The translations under genes and the position numbers were made by a program. The notes beneath the pieces were generated by a model. That model ran no database searches, was not told the DNA's origin, and saw only the letters and a list, made by a program, of their open reading frames with translations. From IMG/VR virus record IMGVR_UViG_3300031722_000916, positions 1 through 27,580 of that record: DNA of 27,580 bases, one strand, 5' to 3'. Positions 9,829-17,093 of this stretch are shown here, in pieces (position 1 is the stretch's first letter; each line of letters starts with the position of its first letter). The DNA comes from a virus.

Positions 9829-10149
9829 ATGCCAGAGCATCGATGGAGTGACGAGCGGCTCGAGCAGTTCTATCGAGATTTCAAAGATCACGCGCTGCTC
9901 GAGAAACTGGAGCAAAAGCAGAATCAGGAAATTTACGATGCGGTTTTTCAGAAAGCCGATACCGATACCAACACCCCCCCCGGGCTTCTGCAAAGTACGG
10001 CACAGATTGCCAAGCAGCTTCACGACATGCGGGTCTGGCAGGACCGGCAGAAAACTTTTGTTGGCGGCGCGATCTTCGCTTGCAGCGCAGTCTGGTTCGT
10101 TTTAACGGGGGCGGGGCAAAAGTTGTTAGTGCTTTTGCAGAAGCTGTGA
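9829..10149 (+). CDS. Small tail-anchored membrane protein in the lysis region
   Basis: The protein has 106 residues, starting one base after the preceding stop. The N-terminal three quarters is charged and helical. One membrane segment lies near the C-terminus (about residues 79-96, TFVGGAIFACSAVWFVLTGAG), followed by a short tail. A single C-terminal anchor beside the holin and lysozyme suggests a lysis accessory protein or membrane tether. It lacks the N-terminal anchor or lipobox of a spanin, so I do not call it Rz. Function unknown. Confidence 0.6.
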   Translation: MPEHRWSDERLEQFYRDFKDHALLEKLEQKQNQEIYDAVFQKADTDTNTPPGLLQSTAQIAKQLHDMRVWQDRQKTFVGGAIFACSAVWFVLTGAGQKLLVLLQKL

Positions 10150-10210
10150 TCTCGCTCGCCCAACTCAAGAAAATCGAACGATCAACCGTAGCAATCAGGA
10201 GGATCAAATC

Positions 10211-10675
10211 GTGATGACAATCCTGTCATTCCTTGGCGGAAATGCCTTTCGACTGATATTCGGCGAGGTCGCCGCGTATTTCAGCAAGAAGCAGGAGCAC
10301 GCGCAGGAGGTTGAGCGGATGAAGACTCAGGGCGATCTCGACGCCGCACAACACGCTCGCAATCTTGAGGCCATCAAAGTGCAGGCCGATCTTGGCGTCA
10401 AGACGATCCAAGTGCAGGCGGAGGCCACGCTCGATCGTATTGATGCCGATGCTTGGGCCGCTGCGGTTACCGATGTTGGAAAGCAGACTGGGATTAAGTT
10501 CCTCGACATTTGGAACGGTAGCATCCGGCCTGCACTGGCGTCGATGGCCATGGCAATCGTAATCTTTGAGGTACTGCAGAACGGTTTTATATTGAGCGAT
10601 TGGGATCGCGAGCTCGTCGGCGCGATCCTCGGCATCTACGTCGCTGATCGTAGCCTGGCCAGGCGGGGTAAATGA
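10211..10675 (+). CDS. Holin-like membrane protein (possible 3-TM holin family)
   Basis: About 154 residues, starting at GTG 10211 (AGGAGG lies 8 bases upstream) or ATG 10214. The N-terminus is hydrophobic (ILSFLGGNAFRLIFGEVAAYF). A charged coiled coil follows at about residues 25-75. Then come two hydrophobic segments (about 102-120 and 135-146) with the motif WNGSIRPALASMAMAIVIFEV, which resembles the W..RP motif of the 'holin of 3TMs' family. It directly precedes the lysozyme gene with an ATGA overlap. It would make the membrane lesion that releases or activates the endolysin. Confidence 0.65.
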   Translation: MMTILSFLGGNAFRLIFGEVAAYFSKKQEHAQEVERMKTQGDLDAAQHARNLEAIKVQADLGVKTIQVQAEATLDRIDADAWAAAVTDVGKQTGIKFLDIWNGSIRPALASMAMAIVIFEVLQNGFILSDWDRELVGAILGIYVADRSLARRGK

Positions 10676-11118
10676 TCGAGCTTGCCGTCGCCGTTGCGAC
10701 TGCACTGGCCAGGCGGTTCGAGGGCTTGTTCCTCGTGCCGTACCTGTGTCCCGCCGGTGTGCCGACGATCGCCTACGGCGCCACGTATTATGAAGACGGT
10801 AGGGCGGTCACCCTGCTCGATCCGGCGGTCACCCGCGAGCGCGCCGAGGTGCTGCTGCTTTGGATGGTCCGCACCCGCTACCTGCCTGCCGTGCTCAAGC
10901 TATGCCCCGGAATTGATAACCCGCAACGCCTGGCGGCGTTGATCGACTTCGCGTTCAACCTTGGCGCCGGCCAGTTGAAAGCCAGCACGCTACGCAAGAA
11001 GGTCAATGCCGGGGCGTGGGGCGATGTTCCCGCAGAGCTTCGTAAGTGGGTCAAGGGCGGCGGAAAGGTGCTGCGCGGGCTGGTCATTCGGCGTGATGCT
11101 GAAGCGTCGTTGGTGTAA
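10672..11118 (+). CDS. Endolysin, GH24 (T4/P1-type) lysozyme
   Basis: A 148-residue muramidase that cleaves peptidoglycan at lysis. The active site matches the phage lysozyme layout: RRFEGLFLVPYLCPAGVPTIAYG gives E17, C26 and T32, with the E-8-D/C-5-T spacing of T4 and P1 lysozymes. Cys in place of Asp, as in P1 Lyz, is known in active family members. The RLAALIDFAFNLGAGQLKASTLRKKVN segment (about 84-110) is the usual second conserved block. The N-terminal IELAVAVATALA is weakly hydrophobic, so a signal-anchor-release mechanism is possible but not clear. No spanin gene is evident nearby. Confidence 0.9.
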   Translation: MIELAVAVATALARRFEGLFLVPYLCPAGVPTIAYGATYYEDGRAVTLLDPAVTRERAEVLLLWMVRTRYLPAVLKLCPGIDNPQRLAALIDFAFNLGAGQLKASTLRKKVNAGAWGDVPAELRKWVKGGGKVLRGLVIRRDAEASLV

Positions 11119-11439
11119 GCACGCAGCGCATTGATCACAAAAAGTAATCTGTACCTGCTACGTCAAGTCGTTTTAATGATGTAGGTAGTTTTGACGGTAT
11201 CTATATAATACAATGCCTGTAAGACCTACAAATAGGATGTTATCGAATCCCTCCGTCTCCGCCAGTAGCATGCAGCAATAAGCAATTGTTGCGAACCGTA
11301 AAGCACCGAAGCCCTGTAGAATCAAGGCTTCGGTGTTTTTTTTCGCCCATCGTTTGCCTACGTTCCCCACTCAAAAAGGCGGTTCCACACCGCGAGTGTG
11401 TAGGTAGATATGTGGTACGGAATGAGGGGAGTAGCGGAG
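11119..11439 (+). other. Intergenic region between lysozyme and integrase; candidate attP
   Basis: No convincing gene lies here. It is AT-richer than its surroundings and holds a strong terminator hairpin at 11304-11343. It also has repeated short motifs that could be integrase arm sites: TGTAGGTAG at 11180 and 11399, CCTACAAAT at 11225 and 11443 (the second just inside int), and GCCTACG at 11356. A phage attachment site next to int is expected. The core sequence cannot be fixed without the host attB. Confidence 0.5.
11304..11343 (+). terminator. Intrinsic terminator after the lysis genes
   Basis: A perfect 10-bp stem (CACCGAAGCC at 11304-11313 pairing with GGCTTCGGTG at 11326-11335) encloses a 12-base loop and is followed by eight T. 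It would end the late (tail-lysis) transcript and shield int from it. Being so close to int, the palindrome could also overlap the att core. Confidence 0.85.
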
Positions 11440-12684
11440 ATGCCTACAAATTGCCTGCGGGATAGTGATTGCAAGGCCGCCCGGCCAGCGGAGAAGCTTT
11501 TCAAGCTGTTTGATGGCAATGGCCTGCACCTGGCTGTGCTACCGACTGGCGGCAAGGTCTGGCGCGCTGCCTACCGATATGCCGGCAAGCAACAGACCAA
11601 GAGCTTCGGGCCCTACCCGGAAGTCTCGCTAGCCGAGGCGCGGCAGAAACGCGACGAGCTGCGGGCGGCGTTACGCGATGGCCTGGATCCGATGGCGGAT
11701 AGGAAGGCAACGCGCAGCGAGAACCGGCTGCACGGCAAGTCGCGCAAGTGGATCACCTTGCGCGAGGCATCAGAAGAATATTGGGAGGGCCGCAAGGATC
11801 TTTCGTCGTCCTACCTGGCAAACGCCAGGCGCGGCATTGCCATGCACCTGTGTACAGCGCTTGGCGATCGCGACATTGCCAGCATTACCCGCGTCGACCT
11901 GCTGGCCGAACTAAAACGCATGGACGCCGCCGGCCTGCACGTCTATGTGCGCAAGGTCCGTATGTGGGCCGATCAGGTCTTCGAGTGGGCCGTTGAAAAC
12001 GAGAAGGCGACGATCAACCCGGCCAAGCTGATCAACCCGAAGAAGGCCTTTGGCCAGTCGAAGGTCGAAAGCTTTTCCGCGCTGACCCTGCGCGACGTGC
12101 CGGCCTTCCGCCAGCGGCTGGCCATGGAGGGCGAACTGCAGAGCGTACTGGCCTGCAAGCTGCTGGCCCTGACCTGGACGCGCACGATCGAGCTGCGGAT
12201 GATGGAGTGGTCGGAGATCGATGAGGCCGAGGCGCTGTGGCTGATCCCCGAGGGGAAGATGAAGCGGGCCAAGGATCACCTGGTGCCGCTGTCTCGCCAG
12301 GCCGTGGTGTTACTGAAGGAATTGAAGGCCCGTAGCCGCAGGAGTCGCTACGTCTTTCCGTCAGATCGGACGCTGGAAAGGCCGATGTCTGAGAATGCCG
12401 TGCTCTATCTGATCCACCGCATCGGCTACAAGGGGAAATTGACGGGCCATGGCTTCCGGTCGATCGCCAGCACCTGGGCCAATGAGCGGGGATATACGCC
12501 GGATGCGATCGAGCGGCAGCTGGCTCACGTGCCGGAGAACAAGGTCAGGTCCATTTACAATCGAGCCGCGTACCTGCCCGAGCGGCGCGCCATGTTGCAG
12601 GCGTACGCCGACTGGATGGACTCATGCGATGTTGACGCCGGCGTTGCGCAGGGTCGAGACACGCCAGCCGAGCGTCTTGCGTGA
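11440..12684 (+). CDS. int: Tyrosine recombinase integrase (P4-type, DUF4102 N-terminus)
   Basis: 414 residues from ATG 11440, which has a purine-rich site (GAGGGGAG) upstream; the frame also contains an ATG at 11410. The N-terminus has the DUF4102 pattern (KLFKLFDGNGLHLAVLPTGGKVWRAAYRY, KSFGPYPEVSLAEAR). The catalytic domain shows the first Arg in WTRTIELRMMEW, Lys in KMKRAKDHLVPL, HGFR for H-x-x-R, and a final LAHVPENKVRSIYNRAAY with the Tyr nucleophile near the C-terminus. It integrates and excises the phage at att. Its 3' end overlaps the convergent excisionase gene by about 60 bases, so int and xis transcripts are antisense there. Confidence 0.93.
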   Translation: MPTNCLRDSDCKAARPAEKLFKLFDGNGLHLAVLPTGGKVWRAAYRYAGKQQTKSFGPYPEVSLAEARQKRDELRAALRDGLDPMADRKATRSENRLHGKSRKWITLREASEEYWEGRKDLSSSYLANARRGIAMHLCTALGDRDIASITRVDLLAELKRMDAAGLHVYVRKVRMWADQVFEWAVENEKATINPAKLINPKKAFGQSKVESFSALTLRDVPAFRQRLAMEGELQSVLACKLLALTWTRTIELRMMEWSEIDEAEALWLIPEGKMKRAKDHLVPLSRQAVVLLKELKARSRRSRYVFPSDRTLERPMSENAVLYLIHRIGYKGKLTGHGFRSIASTWANERGYTPDAIERQLAHVPENKVRSIYNRAAYLPERRAMLQAYADWMDSCDVDAGVAQGRDTPAERLA

Positions 12685-12810
12685 CATCCTGACGTCGGGC
12701 AGTGGGAGCTTCCCGGCAACCATCCAGCGCCGAATGCTCTCGCTGGTGACACTCATCAGGGCCTGCAACTCGGGGCGAAAGATCACCCGGTCTTTTTCGT
12801 CGATAGTCAT
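12622..12810 (-). CDS. AlpA-family excisionase / DNA-binding protein
   Basis: A 62-residue protein with a MerR/AlpA-type winged helix-turn-helix (FRPELQALMSVTSESIRRWMVAGKLPLPDVRM, about residues 11-42). Proteins of this size beside a tyrosine integrase usually act as excisionases, bending att DNA and directing Int towards excision. It is the last gene of the leftward operon, starts with an ATGA overlap, and its 3' end overlaps the convergent int gene. The role is inferred from family and location. Confidence 0.75.
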   Translation of the reverse strand: MTIDEKDRVIFRPELQALMSVTSESIRRWMVAGKLPLPDVRMSRKTLGWRVSTLRNAGVNIA

Positions 12811-13442
12811 TTATTGATCGCTTTCTTGAATTCAATAACCCATACATACGGATTGGCTGCCCATGAGCCGGGGCCGTTGATCGACTGCCAAAGGTTCGCA
12901 TACCCGAGCCTGTACGACTGACGTCCGATCTCGGATACATCCCACGCAGACAGGCAGCCAGCGCTGACGCAGGCGTTCAGACTTATTCCTTCTGCCATAC
13001 AGTCTTTCTCGCTGATGTCCTGCAGGCGCTCGACGCGGACGCTGACGATTTCGAGCGTGATGCGGCTGGCCCATCGCGGCATGTGGATTGACGGCCGGCA
13101 CTTGAATCCCCATTGCTTGAAGTCAGCGCGATCTTGTTCGTCCCAACCGTACGCGTCGTAATAGTAAGGAGCCCAGGTATCGGCGCCCTCGCGCATCATC
13201 TTCGGCGTGCGTTCGGGGCGTTCCCATCCATTTTCGCGCACCCAAAGGCGATCGCCGGGCTGGCCGTATGGAGAGTTCTCGTAGCTTCCGTTATTCACCT
13301 CGCCGGCGAGTTCTCCAGGGACCAACAGGCAGCCAAAGCCAAGGTCCTTGCGCGGCTTCACATTTCTCCGAGTCTGCGTTTTCTTGCCGGCGAGCAGCGC
13401 GCGCACCATCGGCGCCGAGAATAAAATCGGTCGTTCTTTCAC
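12807..13442 (-). CDS. ASCH/PUA-like phage protein
   Basis: 211 residues from GTG 13442, chosen because AGGAG lies 6-7 bases upstream and GTGA overlaps the methyltransferase stop. Longer starts would reach well into the methyltransferase. Motifs typical of phage ASCH-like proteins are visible: KERPILFSAPMVRALLAGKKTQTRR at the N-terminus, PYGQPGDRLWVRENG in the middle, HMPRWASRITLEIVSVRVERLQDIS further on, and NPYVWVIEFKK at the end. ASCH domains belong to the PUA fold and are thought to bind RNA or modified nucleotides. Adjacency to a DNA methyltransferase suggests a link to modified bases, but that is speculation. Confidence 0.75.
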   Translation of the reverse strand: MKERPILFSAPMVRALLAGKKTQTRRNVKPRKDLGFGCLLVPGELAGEVNNGSYENSPYGQPGDRLWVRENGWERPERTPKMMREGADTWAPYYYDAYGWDEQDRADFKQWGFKCRPSIHMPRWASRITLEIVSVRVERLQDISEKDCMAEGISLNACVSAGCLSAWDVSEIGRQSYRLGYANLWQSINGPGSWAANPYVWVIEFKKAINK

Positions 13443-15241
13443 GCTGCTCTCCTGATAGCCAGTTCGGCAAGGTTGGCAAACACCAGCGCGGACGCCACCG
13501 GTGGACAAACAGAATTTCCAACCATGCGCACCTGTGCTGTCTTCGTGAGGGTTAGGCCTTGCGCCGGGTCGTCGCCGATGATGTAGCGCTCGGGGAATCC
13601 CTGCGCGCGGTAGAGCTCACGAGGGGCAAGCATACGCAGGCCGATGTCGCTGATCTGGTATTGCTGTCCGGCGACTATCACCAGGCCGAAGCGGTCGCGC
13701 GCGGTAATCGTGTGCAGCGGGTCTTCCATTCGAGGGTCTTGGTCGACGCCGTAGTAGGCGGTCAGGAAGGCGCGAACCTCCGCGAAGTGGTTGCCCTGCG
13801 CGCTGATGGTATGCAGCGGCTCAGTGGGCTCTTGCCCGGGGGCGTGCGTTCCGGCGTCGCCGCGCATCTTGACTAGGCTGCTGGTGACAACGCCCGCGAC
13901 TGCTCCGCTTGCTGTGATTGTGTTCAGCGGCTGCTCGACGCTGCGGATGCCATGGCTGAATCGTGGTGCGCCGTTGGCCGACTGTTCGCCGTGGCCCATG
14001 TGCACAAGATTTGCGGCGACGATGCTGTTGTGGTCGACGCTAGTGACGGTCGGCACCGGGTTGCGCAGGTCATCGCCGACGACACCGGTGTAGTGCTTGG
14101 CGATGAACGCAGAAACGAGCGCATGCTTTGAGGATCCGACCAGCGTACCAATCGGCCTCTCAAGGTCGAGCGCCCTTGGCGACTGGCCGTCGCGCTCGCC
14201 GTAGCCGGTCTGGATCATCGTCGGCGCGATCAGCGCGTGGTGACCGCCTTTGGTCTGGGCGCAAATCGTTCGCAAAGGTTCGTCAATGGGCATGCAGCGC
14301 GGGCTTGAGGCGTTGGCGTGCTCGGTAAGCACTGGCGCGACGAGCGCATGATTTCCACCGCCGGCGTGAATCGTCCGGAACGGCTCGGCCATGCTGTAGC
14401 TGCGGTCGCCTCCGGTGCGCCCCTTGTGCTCACCATGAGCCAGCCCGACGATGAACGGATCCGCCGCATTGACCACATAGCGCATGATCCCCTTGGCGAT
14501 CCGGCGCAGAGTGGCATCGGCCAGCGGCCGGGCGCGTTCAAAGATCGACGGGCAGGGCAGGGTGAAGTCGATGCATTCCGCCGCGGTGCGCCACGGTTTC
14601 AGCTTCTTGGCCTTAGCCGTCTTCGGGTCAGCATGGGTCGGCGCCGGCCAGACAATCGACTGACCGTCACAGCGCGCGATCAGAAACAGGCGTTTGCGGA
14701 TCGTCGGTGTGCCGTAATCGCAAGCCTTGAGCACCTTCCATTCGACGACATACCCCTGGCGGCGCAACGCATTGACGAACACGTTGAACTCGCGCCCCTT
14801 CTGCTTGGCGTCCGGCCGCATACTGCCGTCGGCGCCCTCGACCAGCGGCCCCCAGGTAATGAATTCCTCGACGTTCTCGAGCATGATCACGCGCGCCTTG
14901 AGCGCGGCCCAGCGCAGCGTCACCCAGGCCAGCCCGCGAATCTTCTTCTCGACCGGCTTGCCGCCCTTGGCCTTGGAAAAGTGTTTGCAGTCGGGCGACA
15001 GCCAGACGAGGCCGACCGGGCGGCCCTGCGTCACCTCGCGCGGGTCGACGTCCCAAACGCTCTCGCAGTAGTGTTTCGTCTCGGGGTGGTTCGCCTTGTG
15101 CATCGCGACAGCCTCCGGGTCGTGGTTGATCGCGACGTCGACGCGCCGGCCAAGCGCCAGTTCGATTCCTGTGCACGATCCGCCACCGCCAGCGAAATTG
15201 ACGACCAGCATTTCCTTATGGATGTCGAGGTTGAGTTGCAT
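13439..15241 (-). CDS. C5 DNA cytosine methyltransferase (Dcm-like)
   Basis: A 600-residue enzyme adding methyl groups to C5 of cytosine from SAM. Motif I is NFAGGGGSCTGIE (about residues 15-27). Motif IV is SPDCKHFSKAKGG with catalytic Cys85 (PDC rather than the usual PC). Motif VI is ENVEEF (122-127), motif VIII YGTPTIRKRLFLIA (about 176-189), and motifs IX-X are near QVRMVGNSVCPPVASALVFANL at the C-terminus. The target-recognition region holds about seven degenerate repeats (see findings). There is no restriction enzyme beside it apart from the HNH protein three genes upstream. It likely protects phage DNA from host restriction. The start follows the previous stop by two bases. Confidence 0.9.
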   Translation of the reverse strand: MQLNLDIHKEMLVVNFAGGGGSCTGIELALGRRVDVAINHDPEAVAMHKANHPETKHYCESVWDVDPREVTQGRPVGLVWLSPDCKHFSKAKGGKPVEKKIRGLAWVTLRWAALKARVIMLENVEEFITWGPLVEGADGSMRPDAKQKGREFNVFVNALRRQGYVVEWKVLKACDYGTPTIRKRLFLIARCDGQSIVWPAPTHADPKTAKAKKLKPWRTAAECIDFTLPCPSIFERARPLADATLRRIAKGIMRYVVNAADPFIVGLAHGEHKGRTGGDRSYSMAEPFRTIHAGGGNHALVAPVLTEHANASSPRCMPIDEPLRTICAQTKGGHHALIAPTMIQTGYGERDGQSPRALDLERPIGTLVGSSKHALVSAFIAKHYTGVVGDDLRNPVPTVTSVDHNSIVAANLVHMGHGEQSANGAPRFSHGIRSVEQPLNTITASGAVAGVVTSSLVKMRGDAGTHAPGQEPTEPLHTISAQGNHFAEVRAFLTAYYGVDQDPRMEDPLHTITARDRFGLVIVAGQQYQISDIGLRMLAPRELYRAQGFPERYIIGDDPAQGLTLTKTAQVRMVGNSVCPPVASALVFANLAELAIRRAA

Positions 15242-15243
15242 TC

Positions 15244-15561
15244 CTACCGCATCCGGTGCGTGGTGATTGATCCGCCGGGGACCAGGTCGAGGTGCTTGAC
15301 GCCGCTTCCGGTAACCTGGTCGCCGCTGCGCAGCGTGCGCACGGTCTCGCCCTGGTTCTGTGTTGCTTCGGTCTCGGTAAAGAACCCGCTGCCGCTGACC
15401 TTGTTGGCTACGCGCATGAAGTCGACCTCGACCTTGGCGGTATTGACGACGACTTGGGCAGTGTCGTTGATGGCCTTCGCCTTATCGGGCGTGATCGAAC
15501 CGTCTTTCAGGCCGGCGAGGGTGGCGAACAGATGGGCCCTGAGTGCTTTGATGTCAGACAT
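15244..15561 (-). CDS. Small phage protein of unknown function
   Basis: 105 residues from ATG 15561 (MSDIKALRAHLFATLAGL), with GGAG about 11 bases upstream. The frame opens further upstream, but that part overlaps the HNH gene. The first 60 residues are helical (KDGSITPDKAKAINDTAQVVVNTAKVEVDFMRVAN), a pattern common in small early phage proteins. The C-terminus is polar and Gly/Thr-rich. Function unknown. Confidence 0.7.
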   Translation of the reverse strand: MSDIKALRAHLFATLAGLKDGSITPDKAKAINDTAQVVVNTAKVEVDFMRVANKVSGSGFFTETEATQNQGETVRTLRSGDQVTGSGVKHLDLVPGGSITTHRMR

Positions 15562-16204
15562 TGCTTTGTGATCTCCGGTTGATTTGACGACTGACCACAC
15601 CGCGCAGCTGCACCAGCGCGGAGATCTCGGTGCCATATTGGTGATACGAATTGCGCAGCATCAGCGCACTGCGGGTAATGACCTCCAGATTCCCGATCGT
15701 GCAGTTCTGCTTGTTCCCATCTTTGAAAACGAGGGCCATTCCGGCTGGCGGATAGCTGCCGTGATTCTCCTTCCAGACCACTCGGTGCATCTGGGCCCAC
15801 TTGCGCGGCTCCTCAATCTTGATTTCGATGTAGCCATCGACCGTAATGCGCGTGCTTCCGACCGGCCGGTGGTTGGCCACCGATTGACCTGGCTTGAACT
15901 GCGTTTCAGCTGACCTTCCCCCTGCTTTCCAGCCCTTGATTCCCTTGTTGAAAGGGGTTTGTCCGGGCTTGAATTGCGTTTTGACGCCGTGATTTTTTTC
16001 CCGAGACACTGCCGATAGATAGGCATGGCTCTTCTTGATGCCGTGGATATAGGCACAGTTGTTCATGCTGTTGATCGAAATCCCCATTTCATTGGCCAGA
16101 TTGGCCGTCGGAATATCCGGGTAGCGATCGCGCATGATCTGCAGTTCGGACTCTGTCCACCGGTGCTTTGGCTGCTTTCTCGGCGGTGAAAAGGCGCGGG
16201 TCAT
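15554..16204 (-). CDS. HNH endonuclease with N-terminal DNA-binding region
   Basis: The 216-residue protein starts with an ATGA overlap. Residues 15-58 (RWTESELQIMRDRYPDIPTANLANEMGIS...) look like a helix-turn-helix of the kind found in phage HNH proteins. Residues 76-120 contain two copies of TQFKPGQ, an NUMOD-like segment. The HNH core is MHRVVWKENHGSYPPAGMALVF (about 139-160) followed by NCTIGNLEVITRSALM, where H140 and N172 are likely catalytic or structural. It may be a free-standing homing endonuclease or a phage early nuclease. It overlaps the next gene by 8 bases. Confidence 0.85.
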   Translation of the reverse strand: MTRAFSPPRKQPKHRWTESELQIMRDRYPDIPTANLANEMGISINSMNNCAYIHGIKKSHAYLSAVSREKNHGVKTQFKPGQTPFNKGIKGWKAGGRSAETQFKPGQSVANHRPVGSTRITVDGYIEIKIEEPRKWAQMHRVVWKENHGSYPPAGMALVFKDGNKQNCTIGNLEVITRSALMLRNSYHQYGTEISALVQLRGVVSRQINRRSQSNV

Positions 16205-16536
16205 GGCGCCTCCCTATTGCGTCTGCGCTGAACCATCTCAAGGCAGTGCGCGGCCATCGCCAAATCTTCGGCGGCATATTTCTCTTTCGGCTTCCGGTGA
16301 TACTTGCGCAGCAGCCACATGGCCAGGCAGATCCCGATCGGGCCACCAGATAGAAAACCGGCGATCTCCCAGCCGCTGGCGTCGGGTACCAGCTTGTAGA
16401 GCGTCAAATTGCCGACGCCGATCAGTGAGCTGTTGAAGAAGGCCCCGACGTAGCGCCCGTTATTGACGAGTAGCGACTGCGCACCAAGCGCGGTGACCAA
16501 GGCCAGGGTCGACGCGAAGATGGCCAGGGCGGTCAT
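16201..16536 (-). CDS. Small phage membrane protein
   Basis: 111 residues with three hydrophobic segments (about 2-22, 36-48 and 57-75) and a charged C-terminal tail (RKYHRKPKEKYAAEDLAMAAHCLEMVQRRRNREAP). It overlaps both neighbours by ATGA. It has no lipobox or known motif. An inner-membrane protein expressed early could act in superinfection exclusion or host takeover, but that is only a guess. Confidence 0.65.
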   Translation of the reverse strand: MTALAIFASTLALVTALGAQSLLVNNGRYVGAFFNSSLIGVGNLTLYKLVPDASGWEIAGFLSGGPIGICLAMWLLRKYHRKPKEKYAAEDLAMAAHCLEMVQRRRNREAP

Positions 16537-17093
16537 AGCGTCGTCTCGCCGGCGATCTCGAACACGAAGCCAAGCGCCGCATCGATCTGTTCATAGAGCT
16601 GCTCAAGCGTTCCATTGTTGACCAGACCGCGGTCGACCGTGATGGCGGACTGTTCGATCTCGCTTTGGTGCGCACTGTGCTCGGTTGTTGCGGCGCCGGG
16701 GCGGATTACGCGCCAGACCTCGCCGCCCAGCCGCTTGACCAGACCCGCCTCGCTCAGAAACCGAACGTCAGTGATTACGACATCCTCGCCGACGTGCGCC
16801 GCGGCGCGCAGCCGGCGCGCCATGATGTCGGTCCAGAGCCCATCGGCGATCATATGGCGGCCCCAGTCCGTGCCCAGCGTCTGCATCAGTCGCCGTGGAC
16901 TGCAGTTGAGCTGGGAAATAACCGATTCCTTGTTTTCCGGCCGAAAGTGGTACGGCTCGAGATCGAGGCCGGCGATCAGCATGGCGCGTATTGGGTCGGC
17001 GAAGGCGGTCGGTGCGAAGCCATGCGCTTTATTCAGATAGGCGCTGACGGTGTCTTTTCCAGACATTGCCGCGCCGGTGAGTCCAATAATCAT
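16533..17093 (-). CDS. Deoxynucleoside monophosphate kinase (P-loop)
   Basis: A 186-residue protein with a clear Walker A (LTGAAMSGKDT, residues 5-15) and a second conserved ITDVRFLSEA segment (about 106-115), the pattern of phage T4/T5-type dNMP kinases. FADPIRAMLIAGL and LMQTLGTDWGRHM are also typical. It would phosphorylate dNMPs (dTMP, dGMP or modified dCMP) towards dNTPs for phage DNA synthesis. It overlaps the RT stop (ATGA), so it is translated from the same message as the DGR. More dNTPs could help reverse transcription, but that is inference. Confidence 0.85.
   Translation of the reverse strand: MIIGLTGAAMSGKDTVSAYLNKAHGFAPTAFADPIRAMLIAGLDLEPYHFRPENKESVISQLNCSPRRLMQTLGTDWGRHMIADGLWTDIMARRLRAAAHVGEDVVITDVRFLSEAGLVKRLGGEVWRVIRPGAATTEHSAHQSEIEQSAITVDRGLVNNGTLEQLYEQIDAALGFVFEIAGETTL

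Noticed and set aside
11173-11370. 65-codon minus-strand frame in the attP gap with a hydrophobic stretch
   Set aside because: It overlaps the terminator hairpin, has no ribosome site I can see, and faces the operon direction of neither neighbour.
14318-15571. Long open frame (417 codons) antisense to the methyltransferase
   Set aside because: It mirrors the GC-rich codon pattern of the clear methyltransferase gene on the other strand and has no recognisable domain.
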